DNA of 64,000 nt from assembly GCA_949128115.1 (NCBI GenBank), contig OX421966.1, forward strand, positions 55,301,416-55,365,415, written 5' to 3'. Of the stretch, positions 31,320 through 41,882 are shown piece after piece. The notes under the pieces were generated by a model. That model saw only the letters and a program-made list of their open reading frames with translations, searched no databases and was not told the origin of the DNA. The DNA is from Anaspis maculata (Eukaryota; Arthropoda; Insecta; Coleoptera; Scraptiidae). The position numbers and the translations under genes were made by a program. Within the stretch, counting starts at the first letter, position 1, and each line of letters opens with the position of its first letter.

Positions 31320-34300
31320 GTAAGCTCTCGTTTTTGTAAATGCCAAATTTGTAAAGAATTTTTTTTTCAGTCAGTGGTTCGAAAGAGCAACCACCCTGTC
31401 GACAAAGCTTTGGCGCATTTCGATGACTTCTACAAGGACGTTTTCGGTCCAAAATGGGAGGCGATACGCGAAGGACTTCTATCGAAACAAAAATACGTAG
31501 CCGTGGTCAATAACTTCGCCGATAACGAAGAAACCATGTCTAGTTTTGAACTGAACGGTGCCCTCAACATACGACGCTTGTTTGAGCTAGAAAAGCAATA
31601 CATTCAAGAATCGCAAGCAGAGCTAAATCGTGCAAGGCTCTTGCAAGAAATCCAAACCAAAGCCGAAGATATTCCAGTAGGAACTCCAGAAGAAAATCCA
31701 AGAATTTCTCAATCTCAAAAAGTAGCTGCAGAAGCTGCAGAAGAAATTCCAGAAAACGTAGTTAAAGATTTTTCGCTGAGAACTAGCTTGGACGCGGCCG
31801 AGATAGACACTCGGCGTTTGATCGATTTGAAAAACGCCATGAGCTCGGAAATCCTCCACGAATTCATACCGGCCACCAAGATCATGGGCAAGAGCGATTT
31901 CATACCGGAAAGCGAGCACTACCAGTTCTACGACCAAAGCGGTTCGTTTAAAGTCCCGATCCAGAAAATACGCGACATGCACTTTCCCGAACACCTCAAC
32001 ATTTACTGCTTCGAAGAAGGCAACAATACCACTTTTCCGCCCGCGAAAAACGGAGCGACTGGTGTCCTGAACTTTTACTGCATGGACGGCGGCTCGATCC
32101 TGCCCGTTTTGGCTTTAGATCTCAAACCCGGGTGCCGACTGCTCGACGTTTGCGCAGCCCCCGGCGGGAAAAGTCTGCTGGCCATTCAAACTCTGTATCC
32201 CGAAATTGTCATCTCGAATGACTTGTCCATGTCGCGGTCGAACAGAATTTACAACGTCTACAGACAGTTCCTGTACGATTTCAGCGAGAGGTGGTTGGAC
32301 ACTGGTCGAGTGAAGATAACCACCAGAGACGGGCGATCGATTCAAGGCGAGGAATACGATCGAATTCTGGTCGACGTACCCTGTACCACCGACAGGCATT
32401 CGCTGAAGGATAACGACAACAACATATTCAGACCGAGCCGGATGAAGGAACGCCTGAAGCTGCCCGAGCTGCAGTGCGAATTGCTGGTTCAAGGGCTGAA
32501 GCTGGTGGAGAAGGACGGCGTCGTGGTTTATTCCACTTGTTCGCTGAGTCCGATTCAGAATGACGGGGTCGTTCACATGGCGTTGAAGCAGATCTGGGAA
32601 GAAACAAAAAAACAATTTATTGTTCAGTAAGTTCCATTTTAGATAAGCAGTTGAGCACCATACAGGGAGTTTCAGTTTTAATTAAACAGACTTTAGACGG
32701 AAGTTTGTCTTGTCGTCCTGATTCAGAAAAAAAAACTCATTCTATATTATAATATGACGTTACCTTGCTTCCCTAAGGTCCAGTTGCTCACTTCAGGTTT
32801 AACTTTAAATTTGGTTTGGTCGTCATAGATTCGTAAGGGGTCGTAAGGGAGCATGGGGATAAAGAATTTATTTTAGTTCAAAAGTAGTAGTTCTTGTTCT
32901 CGTCAGTTCCACAGCTTTTTTTTGTGACTGCACAGATGTGCAGTTCACCAGAGAATTTGTGTGCATGGACCTCGTCAGGTCTCTGGGTGTTTTTTTTATG
33001 AACCCAAAAAGATGTAATTCACACAAAAGCTGTGAACATGAACCTCGTCGGGTCCTAGGTCTTTTTTTGTAAGCTCAAAAAGCTGAAATCTACGCGAAAA
33101 CCTGTGTACATGGATCTCGTCAGGTTCCTAGTTGTTTTTAATCAGCCCAAAAGCTCCAATTTACCCGAAAAGCTATGTACATGGCTCGGTACATAGACCT
33201 CGTCAGGTCCCTAGGTTTTTAACGAGCCTAAAAAGCTGCGATTCACCCGGAATGCTGTGTACATTGACCTCGTCACTCGTCAGGTTCCTGATTATTTTTT
33301 TATGGACCCGAAAGCTGCAATTCGTTCGTCACTTTCCAAGCTTTTTCTGCAATGGCCTTACAGTTATCCTTTTTGTTACGGTTTTTCTCTATTACTTTGA
33401 TTTTTTCCTTCTTTGTCGGTCTCAATTTATGCTAATCTGTATTTCCTATCAAGGGTTTTCGAGTGCGATTTCACCTTCTTACTCACCCAGCACTCCTTTT
33501 CGCTCTTCGGTTTTGTTACTGGAAAATCAACGAACACTTCTTTCTTTCTCTCAATTTTTCTGTCGTAATCGTCATTTTTTTCCTTTAAAAATCACAGCTG
33601 TTTTTTTGACAGCCATTTTGCCTGTTCTGTGATTTTTTCGCGTGTTATCCCGCGATCTTACCCACCCAGCACCACTGTTCGCTCCCCGGTCCCGTAACTA
33701 GAAAAAAGGTCATTTTCTGTTCTCTATCAATATTTTTCATGTGAAGTTTAAGCTTCTTACTCATCCAGCATCCCAGTTTGCTCTCCGGTCCCGTAACCAG
33801 AAATAAGGTAGAACAGAAAAATGCATGCGTGATTCGCATTTTTTTTCTTTGGATTTGTATTTGTATTTGACATGGCAAATCGAGTCGATTTTCATTTTTA
33901 CTTTTCTTTGCATGCTGGTGTGCCCATTATTTCCACAGTAACTAAACCGGGTTCGAAGTTAAACTCTTGTCAACAACTAGTCCTAAAACGATTTTTTTTT
34001 CGGGAAAAATGTCAATATCAGCAAATGTCACACACGATGCTCTCCGGGTTACTCAACGCATTTTTCGTACATTTCCGCTACAGATGGGCAACAAAAATTT
34101 GCGGGACGTGGGACGTGATGTCTGACATGTTTTCAATTTTCGTCAACAAAGAAATCAAAGTAGCCTGTGACATTCAACAGTTTGAAAATATTTCTAACCT
34201 TTTGAGGTGAGTTCGATTTTTTGACGCTTTGATCTCAACAACGTGAAGCCGTCGCTCCAAAGAAGTTTCGCAGTGGAAGTACCGACCCTTCGGCCTGCTT

Positions 34301-35704
34301 CAGCCAAAAAGACGCGCCAAGCCCTGAGGACCTTTTGCTGACGAAATGTTGAAGTGTAGGCATCTGGGGAGGGGGGGGGGGAGTACCAAACCAAAAGGCA
34401 CGAGACTTTCTTATCTCAACTAATGTCAACACAAGAGAGAGCGCCAGTGATTTTTCTGTCACTCAGTCGCTATAGTTGAGTTGGTGCTTTTCTTCCACGG
34501 GTATTCAGATGGAAAATAATTTTGGATTCATGTCGTTTCGTCTACAGGTGCCTACTTTTGCTTCTACGACTGAGTCTATCCATTGGTACTTCACAACAGG
34601 GATTTCATGAGTATAACTAATCGAGGAACAAACACTGACTGACGACTGACCTCTGTTTGACATATCTGAATCATTTTATGACATCACCCATCAAGAACTT
34701 AGATGACATTCTCTTACGGTCATCTAGCCACCTACTCTACCTACTGAGTGCAGTACCTACTGTTTACCCAGAATGGATTTAACCTTATTAATAATAATAA
34801 GGTCAGTTAGATCTAAATTGATATGATCACCTTCAGTTTTGCCATTTGCTCCAGTTTCGGGGCCCGCGCGAGAAGCGCTGTCTCACTGTCAAAACGAATC
34901 CTGAATGCTGTGAAATTCGAAAGAGGCCGTGCGTTTTTGGTGTCTAAACGATAGAAACATGTCTCTCTGCGGGCTCCGAATCGCATTTTCACGTATGACA
35001 TGGTCAATTTTTCAAAGCTTTCAACATTTTCATGTGCAACATGAGTTTTGGACAAGCCGGTTTCACACCAAATGAGAAGACAACAAGCCTACAATGCTAA
35101 GCTAGAAAATTTGCTCGGGCCACAGGTGTCACTCGAATCACGGTTCCCGCTGGACGTAGGTACTTAATTATTTGGCGTGTATCATTTACTAGGTATGGTT
35201 GATGCTGTGAAAAATATTCAGCTTTGTTTGTTTGGTTTTAGCTTCATCTTTCATTTCATTTCATTTATTTATACTTAGTGCCATCGAGAGACCTGTAAAC
35301 TTTGACACCCTGTATCTTTCTTCCTACACCCTACTCCTCAAACGAGGTAAATGGGATTTTTTATTAATATAATATATAAATATATCTTTCTTAGGAAGCG
35401 AGAGAGGCGTAATATTATTATAATCGAGCATATCTATTTTTCTGAATCAGGACGACTAGAGCATGAAAGTTAGCTCGGTAGAACTGGAACACCTACTTGT
35501 ATGTATACCTACCTACCTATTCTATTCATTTGAGAAAAATAACTCTGAATGTTTTACAGGGACTTGAGTCGAGCCATCGTCCCATTGAGGAGGGTGTTTG
35601 AGTTTTCCAGTAGGAAAACGATGAAATACGGGTGTTTGGTGCTTCCACTCGTGCACCAGAACTACGGTCCGACTTACTTTTGTAAGATAAAACGGGTGAA
35701 ATAG
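31239..35704 (+). CDS. NSUN4: mitochondrial 5-methylcytosine rRNA methyltransferase NSUN4
   Basis: Exons 31239-31319, 31371-32626 and 35560-35704 join to 493 residues. The first 27 residues are basic, as for a mitochondrial presequence. The SAM-binding motif LLDVCAAPGGKS lies near residue 284, the VDVPCTTDR motif near 361 and the catalytic-type STCSLSPIQN near 415, the two-cysteine arrangement of NOL1/NOP2/Sun m5C methyltransferases. The last exon supplies DLSRAIVPLRRVFEF and ends NYGPTYFCKIKRVK, matching the NSUN4 C-terminus (NFGPMYFCK in vertebrates). Counted from the conserved Asn after STCSLS, the spacing to DL is 23 residues, as I recall for human NSUN4. The family modifies small-subunit mitochondrial rRNA and acts with MTERF4 in ribosome assembly. 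Exon 2 and exon 3 join in phase 2 (CA|GTAAGT to TTTACAG|G). Confidence 0.92.
31371..32626 (+). CDS. NSUN4: NSUN4 exon 2 (catalytic domain)
   Basis: 1256 nt encoding the N-terminal region with an Ala/Glu-rich insert and the whole Rossmann-fold methyltransferase core. A perfect donor GTAAGT overlaps the apparent TAA stop at 32628, so the stop is intronic. Confidence 0.9.
32925..33325 (+). repeat. tandem array, about 75-80 bp unit, five copies
   Basis: Each unit contains GTGTACATGGACCTCGTCAG (with variation), then TCCTAGGT, a T-run, and AAAAGCTGNAATTCAC. Copies are degenerate and occupy the 5' part of the intron. Confidence 0.7.
33470..33830 (+). repeat. degenerate direct repeats in NSUN4 intron 2
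   Basis: Three occurrences of TTACTCACCCAGCA-like sequence followed by TTCGCTCTCCGGTCCCGTAAC and CAGAAA. A related block is at about 24140-24180. Confidence 0.6.
34084..34206 (+). CDS. NSUN4: possible NSUN4 cassette exon
   Basis: A 123 nt open segment between a good acceptor (TTTCCGCTACAG) and a strong donor (GTGAGT). It is phase 2 on both sides, so inclusion would add 41 residues without changing frame. The encoded sequence includes NKEIKVACDIQQFENISNLL. Vertebrate NSUN4 has no equivalent, so skipping gives the conserved length. It could be an alternative exon or a chance pair of splice sites. Confidence 0.35.
35385..35495. repeat. dispersed repeat, copy 2 (pairs with 9345-9455)
   Basis: Shares ATTTTTCTGAATCAGGACGAC and surrounding blocks with the 9.4 kb copy. 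Confidence 0.5.
35560..35704 (+). CDS. NSUN4: NSUN4 terminal exon
   Basis: 145 nt giving 47 residues and TAG. The conserved ending NYGPTYFCKIKR identifies it. Because the segment is short and starts mid-codon, it is easy to miss. Confidence 0.9.
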
Positions 35705-35723
35705 GACTTTTTAAACTATTTTT

Positions 35724-35729
35724 AATAAA
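35724..35729 (+). terminator. NSUN4 polyadenylation signal
   Basis: AATAAA 20 nt after the TAG stop, implying a very short 3' UTR. Confidence 0.6.
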
Positions 35730-36010
35730 CTTGCTCAAAACCATATTTAATTTTACGTTAATCGCATCAGTTATTAACCCTAGCTTAACCCGATTTTACA
35801 GATACCCTGCCACTCTGTAGCTTCTTATTTGCCTTATTCTAGAAAAGTAGGCGACATTCCCTAATGGGCCTAAAGCACGAGCCTAAAGTCTAAACACCAA
35901 AAATTTGGTTTTGAGTTTTTTCAGACTGAAAAAAAATCTGTTGTGGCACCGCAATTCTTTCTCGGCGAGTATCCTAAGACGTACTACTACTACTGCTGTG
36001 TATATGTATA

Positions 36011-38140
36011 CAGGGTGTTTCAGGGATGATAGCAAAAAATTCAACTGTGGGTAGATCTCGTCAAAATATGACGAAAACCTATGAACCATTTTGCTAAGTT
36101 CGGTCTAATGACGAAGATACAGCCCTCCAAAGTTCACTTTTTTCGGATTTAAAAAATTTGTAACTCAGGAACGTTTCAAAAAATTCAGCTTTTATCCAGC
36201 AAAAGCTGGTTTGTCAGAATTAGCTATCAACCTGCCAAATTTGGGAAGAATCCAACCAGTGGTGTAGGAGTTATAAGGGTCAATAATTTAGAAGCACCCA
36301 AAGAAAAGTTGACTTAAGGTGACCCCTCATAACTCCCACGCCACTGATTGGATTCTCTCCAAATCTGGCAGGTTGATAGATCATTATGACAAATCATCTT
36401 ATGCTAAAATTTTGAAATCCGAAAAAAGTGAACTTTGGAGGGCTGTAACTTCGTCACTAGGCCGAACTTTGCAAAATGGTACCGGGTGGGCCATAAAAAA
36501 CCGTGCTCTGAATTTTTCCTTTTAAAATTTTTATTCCTTCACCGATTTCATTCAACTTTTCAGCATTGCATAGCCAATTGAATAGGCTATCATTTCTGTA
36601 TTTCAAAATGGCCGACATACCAAAATTCAAGATGGCAGAAACAATTCAAAATAAGCCTTCTTTTGTTCTCGTTGCTTTTTATTGAAAGTTGCCAGAAAGT
36701 CAAAACCAATAATGTATTATAAAGGATTAGACCTTCCTTGTCAATTTAAGACTACAACCAATAAAATCGGGTTATCTGCTGAGGAGCTATTGCGAGTTAA
36801 AGCGAAGCCTACTTTCCGTTTTTTTCATTTCCGCATAATTGACCCAAATTTAGGTATCCTGCCCGCCAATCCGCCATATGCTCATTTCTCCACCGATTTT
36901 CTCAAATTTGATATCAATGGCTAGACAATTGAACAGGCTACCTTTTTCATATGACAAAATGACAGACCTGTCAAAATCCAAGATGGCGGAAGCAATTGAA
37001 AATATAATTTTTATTGTCCTCATTGCTTTTGATTAAAAATAAGCGGAAAGTCAAAACCAATAATTGTTATCCAGGAATACACCTTCCTTGACAATTCAAA
37101 ACAGCAATCAATTAAATCGGTTCATCTGATGAGCAGCTACGGCCAGTTGAAGCTAAGCCTACTTTCCGTTTTTCTCTTCCAAGAAGGACGAATAAGGCCC
37201 ATTTTCAATAATTTCCACCATCTTGAATTTTGACATGTTGGCCATTTTCTTTTATAAAAATGGCAGCCTGTCTAATTGGCTAGCCACTGATACCAAATTT
37301 GAAGAAATCGGTTGGAAAATAAGGATGTGGCGGGCAGGATTCCTAAATTTGGTTCATTTATGCGGGAATAAAGGAGCCGGTAAGTAGGCTTCGCTTCAAC
37401 TCGCTGTAGCTCCTCAGCAGATGACCCGATTCGATTGATCGCGAGCTTGAATTGTTGAAGAAGGTCTATTCCTTCATAATAATAATTGTTTTTGACTTTC
37501 TGCTAATTTTTATTAAAAAGCAATAAGGACAAAAGAAATTCTATTTTCAATTGCTTCCGCCATCTTGGATTTTGACATGTACGTCATTTTCTGATATGGA
37601 AAAGATAGCCTGTCCAATTGACTAGCCATTGATACTAAATTTGAGAAAATCGGTTGAGAAATGAACAAATGGCGGATTGGCGGACAGGATACCTAAATTT
37701 TGATCAATTATGCGGAAATGAAAAAACGGGAAGTAGGCTTCGCTTCAACTCGCAATAGCTCCTCAGCCAATGACCCGATTTTACTGGTTGTAGTCTCGAA
37801 TTGACAAGAAAGGTCTATTCCTTCATAATACATTATTGGTTTTGACTTTCTGGTAGGTAACTTTCAATAAAAAGCAACGAGAACAAATGAAGGCCTATTT
37901 TCAATTGTTTCTGCCATCTTGTATTTTAATACGTCGGCCATTTTGGAATACGGAAATGATAGCCTATTTAATTGGCTAGCCAATGTCGAAAAGTTCGATA
38001 AAATCGGTGGCGAAATAAAAATTTTAGAAGAAAAATCCCGAGCCCGGTTTTTTATGGCCCACCCGGTATATAGGTTTTCGTCATATTTTGACGAGATCTA
38101 CCCACAGTTAAATTTTTTGCTTCCATCCCAGAACACCCTG
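36011..38140. mobile_element. foldback element split by a second element
   Basis: Ends CAGGGTGTTTCAGGGATGAT and the inverse near 38117-38140 (GAACACCCTG) are flanked by TA. Left-arm landmarks AGCAAAAAATTCAACTGTGG and GACGAAAACCTAT are mirrored at 38070-38120. It belongs to the same family as 19069-19917 but is enlarged by the insertion at 36482-38066 close to its right arm. Confidence 0.75.
36482..38066. mobile_element. nested TA-flanked element with internal foldback structure
   Basis: Terminal repeats CCGGGTGGGCCATAAA / TTTATGGCCCACCCGG are flanked by TA on both sides. Removing element and one TA restores AATGGTATATAGG, as expected from the related arm at 19.84 kb. The interior is itself palindromic and made of several degenerate units of about 350 bp with CAAGATGGCGG-like and CTCCTCAG..ATGACCCGATT blocks. 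No transposase frame. Confidence 0.8.
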
Positions 38141-38149
38141 TATAATAAG

Positions 38150-39525
38150 TAAGTAGTATGTGTGCGTTCGCGTGTTTGCTGTGTTAGTGAGCTTTTTGTC
38201 CCTCGATTTATTTCTAAATCGCCAGACCGATTCCAATCAAATTTGGTATGCATGTAGAGTCTATAGGTCATTTAATGGAATTTTCAAGGTCACACTTTTT
38301 GCACGGAGCTGAGCGCATGCACGAGATTTTTGGCAGGAAATGACAGTTCTGCGAGTCAACAATAACAAACCGACATAACCAACAAAGCGTGAAATTCCAA
38401 CGCGCTAATTTCCACATGGAAATGAACGTGCATCGTTTAAAACAAGGCGCTACAAAATGGTGCGCTTTTGGGGGCTGCAAATCAGACCAGCCGGCACATC
38501 ATGTTCACTTAAGCAAATTCGCACTTTCTTGGAGGATGAAGCCATCACGCATCACGAAACAGAGAGCAGGTGAGAGTCTCTGAGAGCGGAACTCGCTCAA
38601 AAATCGACAGTTGACAGTTGACGGCAGACTCGCTTATCCGTCAATATGTTCGATATCACGCTTGCGCATAAGTTCCACGAAATGTGCTATGGTAGAAAGC
38701 GGTAACAATAACATTATTTTGACAATCTGAAAATCAAAATTTTGACATTCATATACATAAGAAAAGCCCCCATTTGTCCGTCACGCGATCGGGTCACACT
38801 TCCGTGAGAATTCGTCGGGACTCGGGGCGCTTTGGCAACGCACATGTGTGCCAGCTGCGAGGCCAATAACCTCCATGCCAATAACAATAATGCAATGGAA
38901 TAATGTAATGGGATTTCTCTGTTTGGGGTAATAATTAATAACTCTTGCTGGCGCCTCTGAAATACTTATCAATAGACCATATTAATTATTCTCACTTTCC
39001 CCTTCCACTAGTCATTTGTAAGTTAGGTATGTGCCTGTGACCATGCGCACTGCAGTAGAAGATCTCGCGCGCCACAGCATGCATAGAAAACGGAACTTTG
39101 CTGTCGCTGTCAGAATTTACGATTGCAAGGTGTTTTCTTGATTCTTGGGACGTTTTAACTTTTTTAACCATACTTTTACGTGACGGCTGACGCTCGGTTC
39201 GCTTTCAAGCGCTGTCAAAATTCTCGTTAGCGGAAGTTGTGCAATAAAATATGGCGGGTAATTTGAAATTGTTTTGGATTCAAAAACCCTATTCTAAATT
39301 GCTTCGCCTAAACTTCACAGCAAGATTTTCCATTTCATTATGGTGAAAAGTAGATCAGGTATTTCTTTTTACACACTTGCTATGTTATACATTCGTTGAA
39401 ATTGTCAATTTGCACCTTGAATTGATCATTTTACAAAGTCATTCAACATGCATATTCTTATGGGAGTTTCAACTCAGCACATGTGGTTGTCTCTCTCCCC
39501 GATCTGCGACTGCGCTCTGAATAAT
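38150..39525. other. intergenic sequence with a THAP-like fragment
   Basis: Apart from the fragment at 38389-38583 nothing is recognised. Confidence 0.4.
38389..38583 (+). pseudogene. THAP-like zinc-finger fragment
   Basis: A 64-codon frame contains TKWCAFGGCKSDQP followed by HLSKFALSWRM. The C-x4-C-KSD core and the following His/Phe region resemble a THAP domain start and share the CxxGxCKSD core of the fragment at 83-436. A donor-like AG|GTGAGA lies near the end (38569-38575). No further exon was found, so this is probably a remnant. Confidence 0.3.
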
Positions 39526-39629
39526 TAATATGGTCAATTTATCGTTCAAAAATCCGCTGCCGCCCCGCCACCAAAAACGGGAAGCAAGCAAGTTAGAGAC
39601 GAGACAAAAATCATTGTTTTTCCTATACA

Positions 39630-40290
39630 TTGGGCATTACAGGAAAAATAGTTTCAACCGACGCCGTCCCCATACGCCGCCCCCGACGAAAAAGAAACAA
39701 CCGAAAAAGTTACAGCCACAGCTGAAAACCCATTGTGTTCCCGGTCCCTTCGACGTCGCAGGAAAAATAGTTTCAGCCGCCACTCCCATACGCCGCCCCC
39801 GACGAGAAAGAAACAGAACCGAAAAAGTTACAGACATCGGACAAACACTATAGTGTTTTCTGCCCATTTGACATCGCAGGAGAAGTAGTTTCAGCCACCG
39901 CCGCCCCCGACGAAAAAACAGAACCACAGAAGTTACAGACACCGGACAAAAACTATCATGTTTCCTGTCTAGTAGACACGCAGGAAAAAATGGTTGCAGC
40001 CGCCGCCGCCTTCTATGTATACACCGTCCCCGACGGAAAAAACAGAACCATAGAAGTTACAGACACAGGACAAGAATATTCGTGTTTCCTGCCTCTTTGC
40101 CATTACAGGAAAGACGGTTTCAACCGACGCCGTCCCCATACGCCGCCCCCGACGAAAAAGAAACAAAACCGAAAAAATTACAGACACCGGACAAAAACTA
40201 TCGTGTTTCCTGCGCATTCGAAATCATGGAAAATAGTTTCAGCTCACGCCGCTCCCGACGAAAAAAACAGAACCAACCTATTTTACCCTT
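39630..40290 (+). repeat. tandem array, 100-130 bp unit, about six copies
   Basis: Each unit contains CAGGAAAAATAGTTTCA, ACGCCGTCCCCATACGCCG, CCCCGACGAAAAAGAAACA and GAAAAAGTTACAGACACCGG. Both strands are open over long stretches because the unit is GC-rich, which explains the ORFs at 39530-39853, 39637-39942, 39969-40217 and 39990-40358. I see no reason to call protein. Confidence 0.75.
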
Positions 40291-40369
40291 ATGCGGGTGT
40301 ACCTAAGGCCGAACGGATCAAAATAATCGTGTTTTCTGCACCTTTGTTAACATTTTAAACTTACATGGC

Positions 40370-41105
40370 ACTTTCGGGCAGCTGCTACAGAACAAACAGC
40401 AATTTACAAGAAGTGTTGTGTTCACGGAAGTTTTCAAACTGTAATTCAATTGAAAAAGTAATAGGTGAACCATCCAAAATTGTTTTTATCTAAGCCAATC
40501 TATTCCTTTCACGTAAAGTCACTGAGTGTACTATTGTCATGTCTCTCATACATAGGTAGGTAAAAAGAGGTCAGTATATTTTAATAAGCACTTGAAATAA
40601 ATATCGAGCCGATTTTGACCAGAAGTCTTGCAAAGTAAAAAGCTGCGAAGTCTTCCTATGAAGGCTCCTGAAAAGTTCCTACTTTTTGAAGTTGAAACTT
40701 TCCAAGGTGGCTACCGTCAAACGCAGGCTTCGCGGCCTGACTCGATCTATAGCTCAGGAATGTTGGAAAAAATAGCACCAAACCGGGAACAAAATCCGAA
40801 CCGATTTTTTTTCCGTTTTATATCATTCTGTAACATGTCCTGAACATACCGTAGAAAATCCCGCACTGTAACCCATCTGCGTTACAAGATATTGGCGAAA
40901 GAGGACGCACCACACCGTTTTTATGTTTTTTTTTTTCAATTATAATCCAGAAAATGTAAGAATCATGAAGATTTTTTTAATCACTGCCACTCTGTAACGT
41001 GCCCTGAACATATCCTGAAAATTTCATCAAGCTACCTCTTGCGGTCTTGGAAATATAGGGGAATTTTTATCGATTTACTAATTTTTCCAAGTTTTCTCAA
41101 TAGCA
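40370..41105. other. intergenic sequence, nothing recognised
   Basis: AT-rich with short unsupported ORFs. Confidence 0.4.
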
Positions 41106-41109
41106 TCTC

Positions 41110-41250
41110 AATAAATAATAATAATAATAAATAGCTTTATTGGCGATGACTATTAAGACATAATATACAAAATATAAATACGCCAAAGGGCGGAGTTCGG
41201 ATTTACATCCGAAAATTATGAGTATTTTTCAATCCAAGAGCGATGGCATC
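41110..41250 (-). mobile_element. LINE-like 3' tail
   Basis: On the minus strand the sequence ends with AATAAAGCTATTTATTATTA and further ATT units, a form typical of the 3' end of insect non-LTR retrotransposons. It is preceded by a GC-containing segment (GGCGGAGTTCGGATTTACAT on the plus strand). No reverse transcriptase coding remains nearby. Confidence 0.4.
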
Positions 41251-41804
41251 TCAGATGTTACTATACGAGGCATCTTATTCCATAAATCATGAAAGTCATA
41301 GTCTTGAAAAATGGTGTCCAAGAAGAAGCAAAATTGCAATTTTCAAACATGTGTGACGTTTTTACACTCGTAACTAACCACAAAACCCTTGATCTGCATG
41401 ATTTTTTTTATTCGTTCATTTAACGTCGGCCTATTACCGCAACGAGGCCCAGCACCGACGCCGGTGAATGCTTTCTTCCACTATACCGGACATATTTGCC
41501 GAACCCCTGTGTTCCAACACGAGGTAGGGATTTTTGATGACAACTAACATCGCATGGGGTCGGCACCATCATTCGTATTTTACGTGCTATGCGACACACG
41601 GCGCGTTTTTCATTCAACAAGTATTCCAACTAAATCAAAGAGCTTGTTTTGGGACGAAAATCCAAGCGCCCACAGGGTGTATACATTGTATATATTATAT
41701 CTTGAAAGAAACAAATTGTAATTATGTAAGAATATGTTAATTATTATATTACTTTCAAAAACACAGGCAGAGGCATGCAACAACATAGATAAAACTAGGC
41801 ACAA

Positions 41805-41882
41805 CTATTTATTTGCAAGAATCCAAAAATGATCCATGACTTGGGGCAAAGTGATCCTGGCTGCTCCAGAGTACACCAAAAG
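41805..41882 (-). CDS. aurB: Aurora B exon 4
   Basis: A 78 nt terminal exon after a 71 nt intron (41883-41953, acceptor TTTTGTAG). It encodes [20 protein letters not shown] and ILANK, the expected end of an Aurora catalytic domain (DLIxKLL..xxxRxxLxxVxxHxW). It is too short to show up as an ORF. Confidence 0.88.
   Translation of the reverse strand, partial: LLVYSGAARITLPQVMDHFWILANK

Larger units (their letters stand above)
32627..35559 (+). other. NSUN4 intron 2, repeat-rich
   Basis: 2.9 kb bounded by GTAAGT and TTTTACAG. It holds a tandem array (32925-33325), a second set of three related units (33470-33830), a possible cassette exon (34084-34206) and a dispersed repeat (35385-35495). The ORF at 33132-33632 is repeat-derived. 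Confidence 0.75.

Noticed and set aside
32115..32615. Minus-strand ORF of 166 codons opposite NSUN4
   Set aside because: Antisense of the methyltransferase core.
33132..33632. 166-codon plus-strand ORF in NSUN4 intron 2
   Set aside because: It spans the end of the 75-80 bp tandem array and T-rich sequence; hydrophobic composition follows from T-runs and no domain is visible.
39630..40290. CRISPR-like regular repeats
   Set aside because: Units of 100-130 bp vary throughout without a repeat-spacer pattern, and the DNA is eukaryotic.
39530..40358. Several ORFs over the 39.6-40.3 kb array
   Set aside because: Explained by the GC-rich tandem unit that is open in several frames on both strands.
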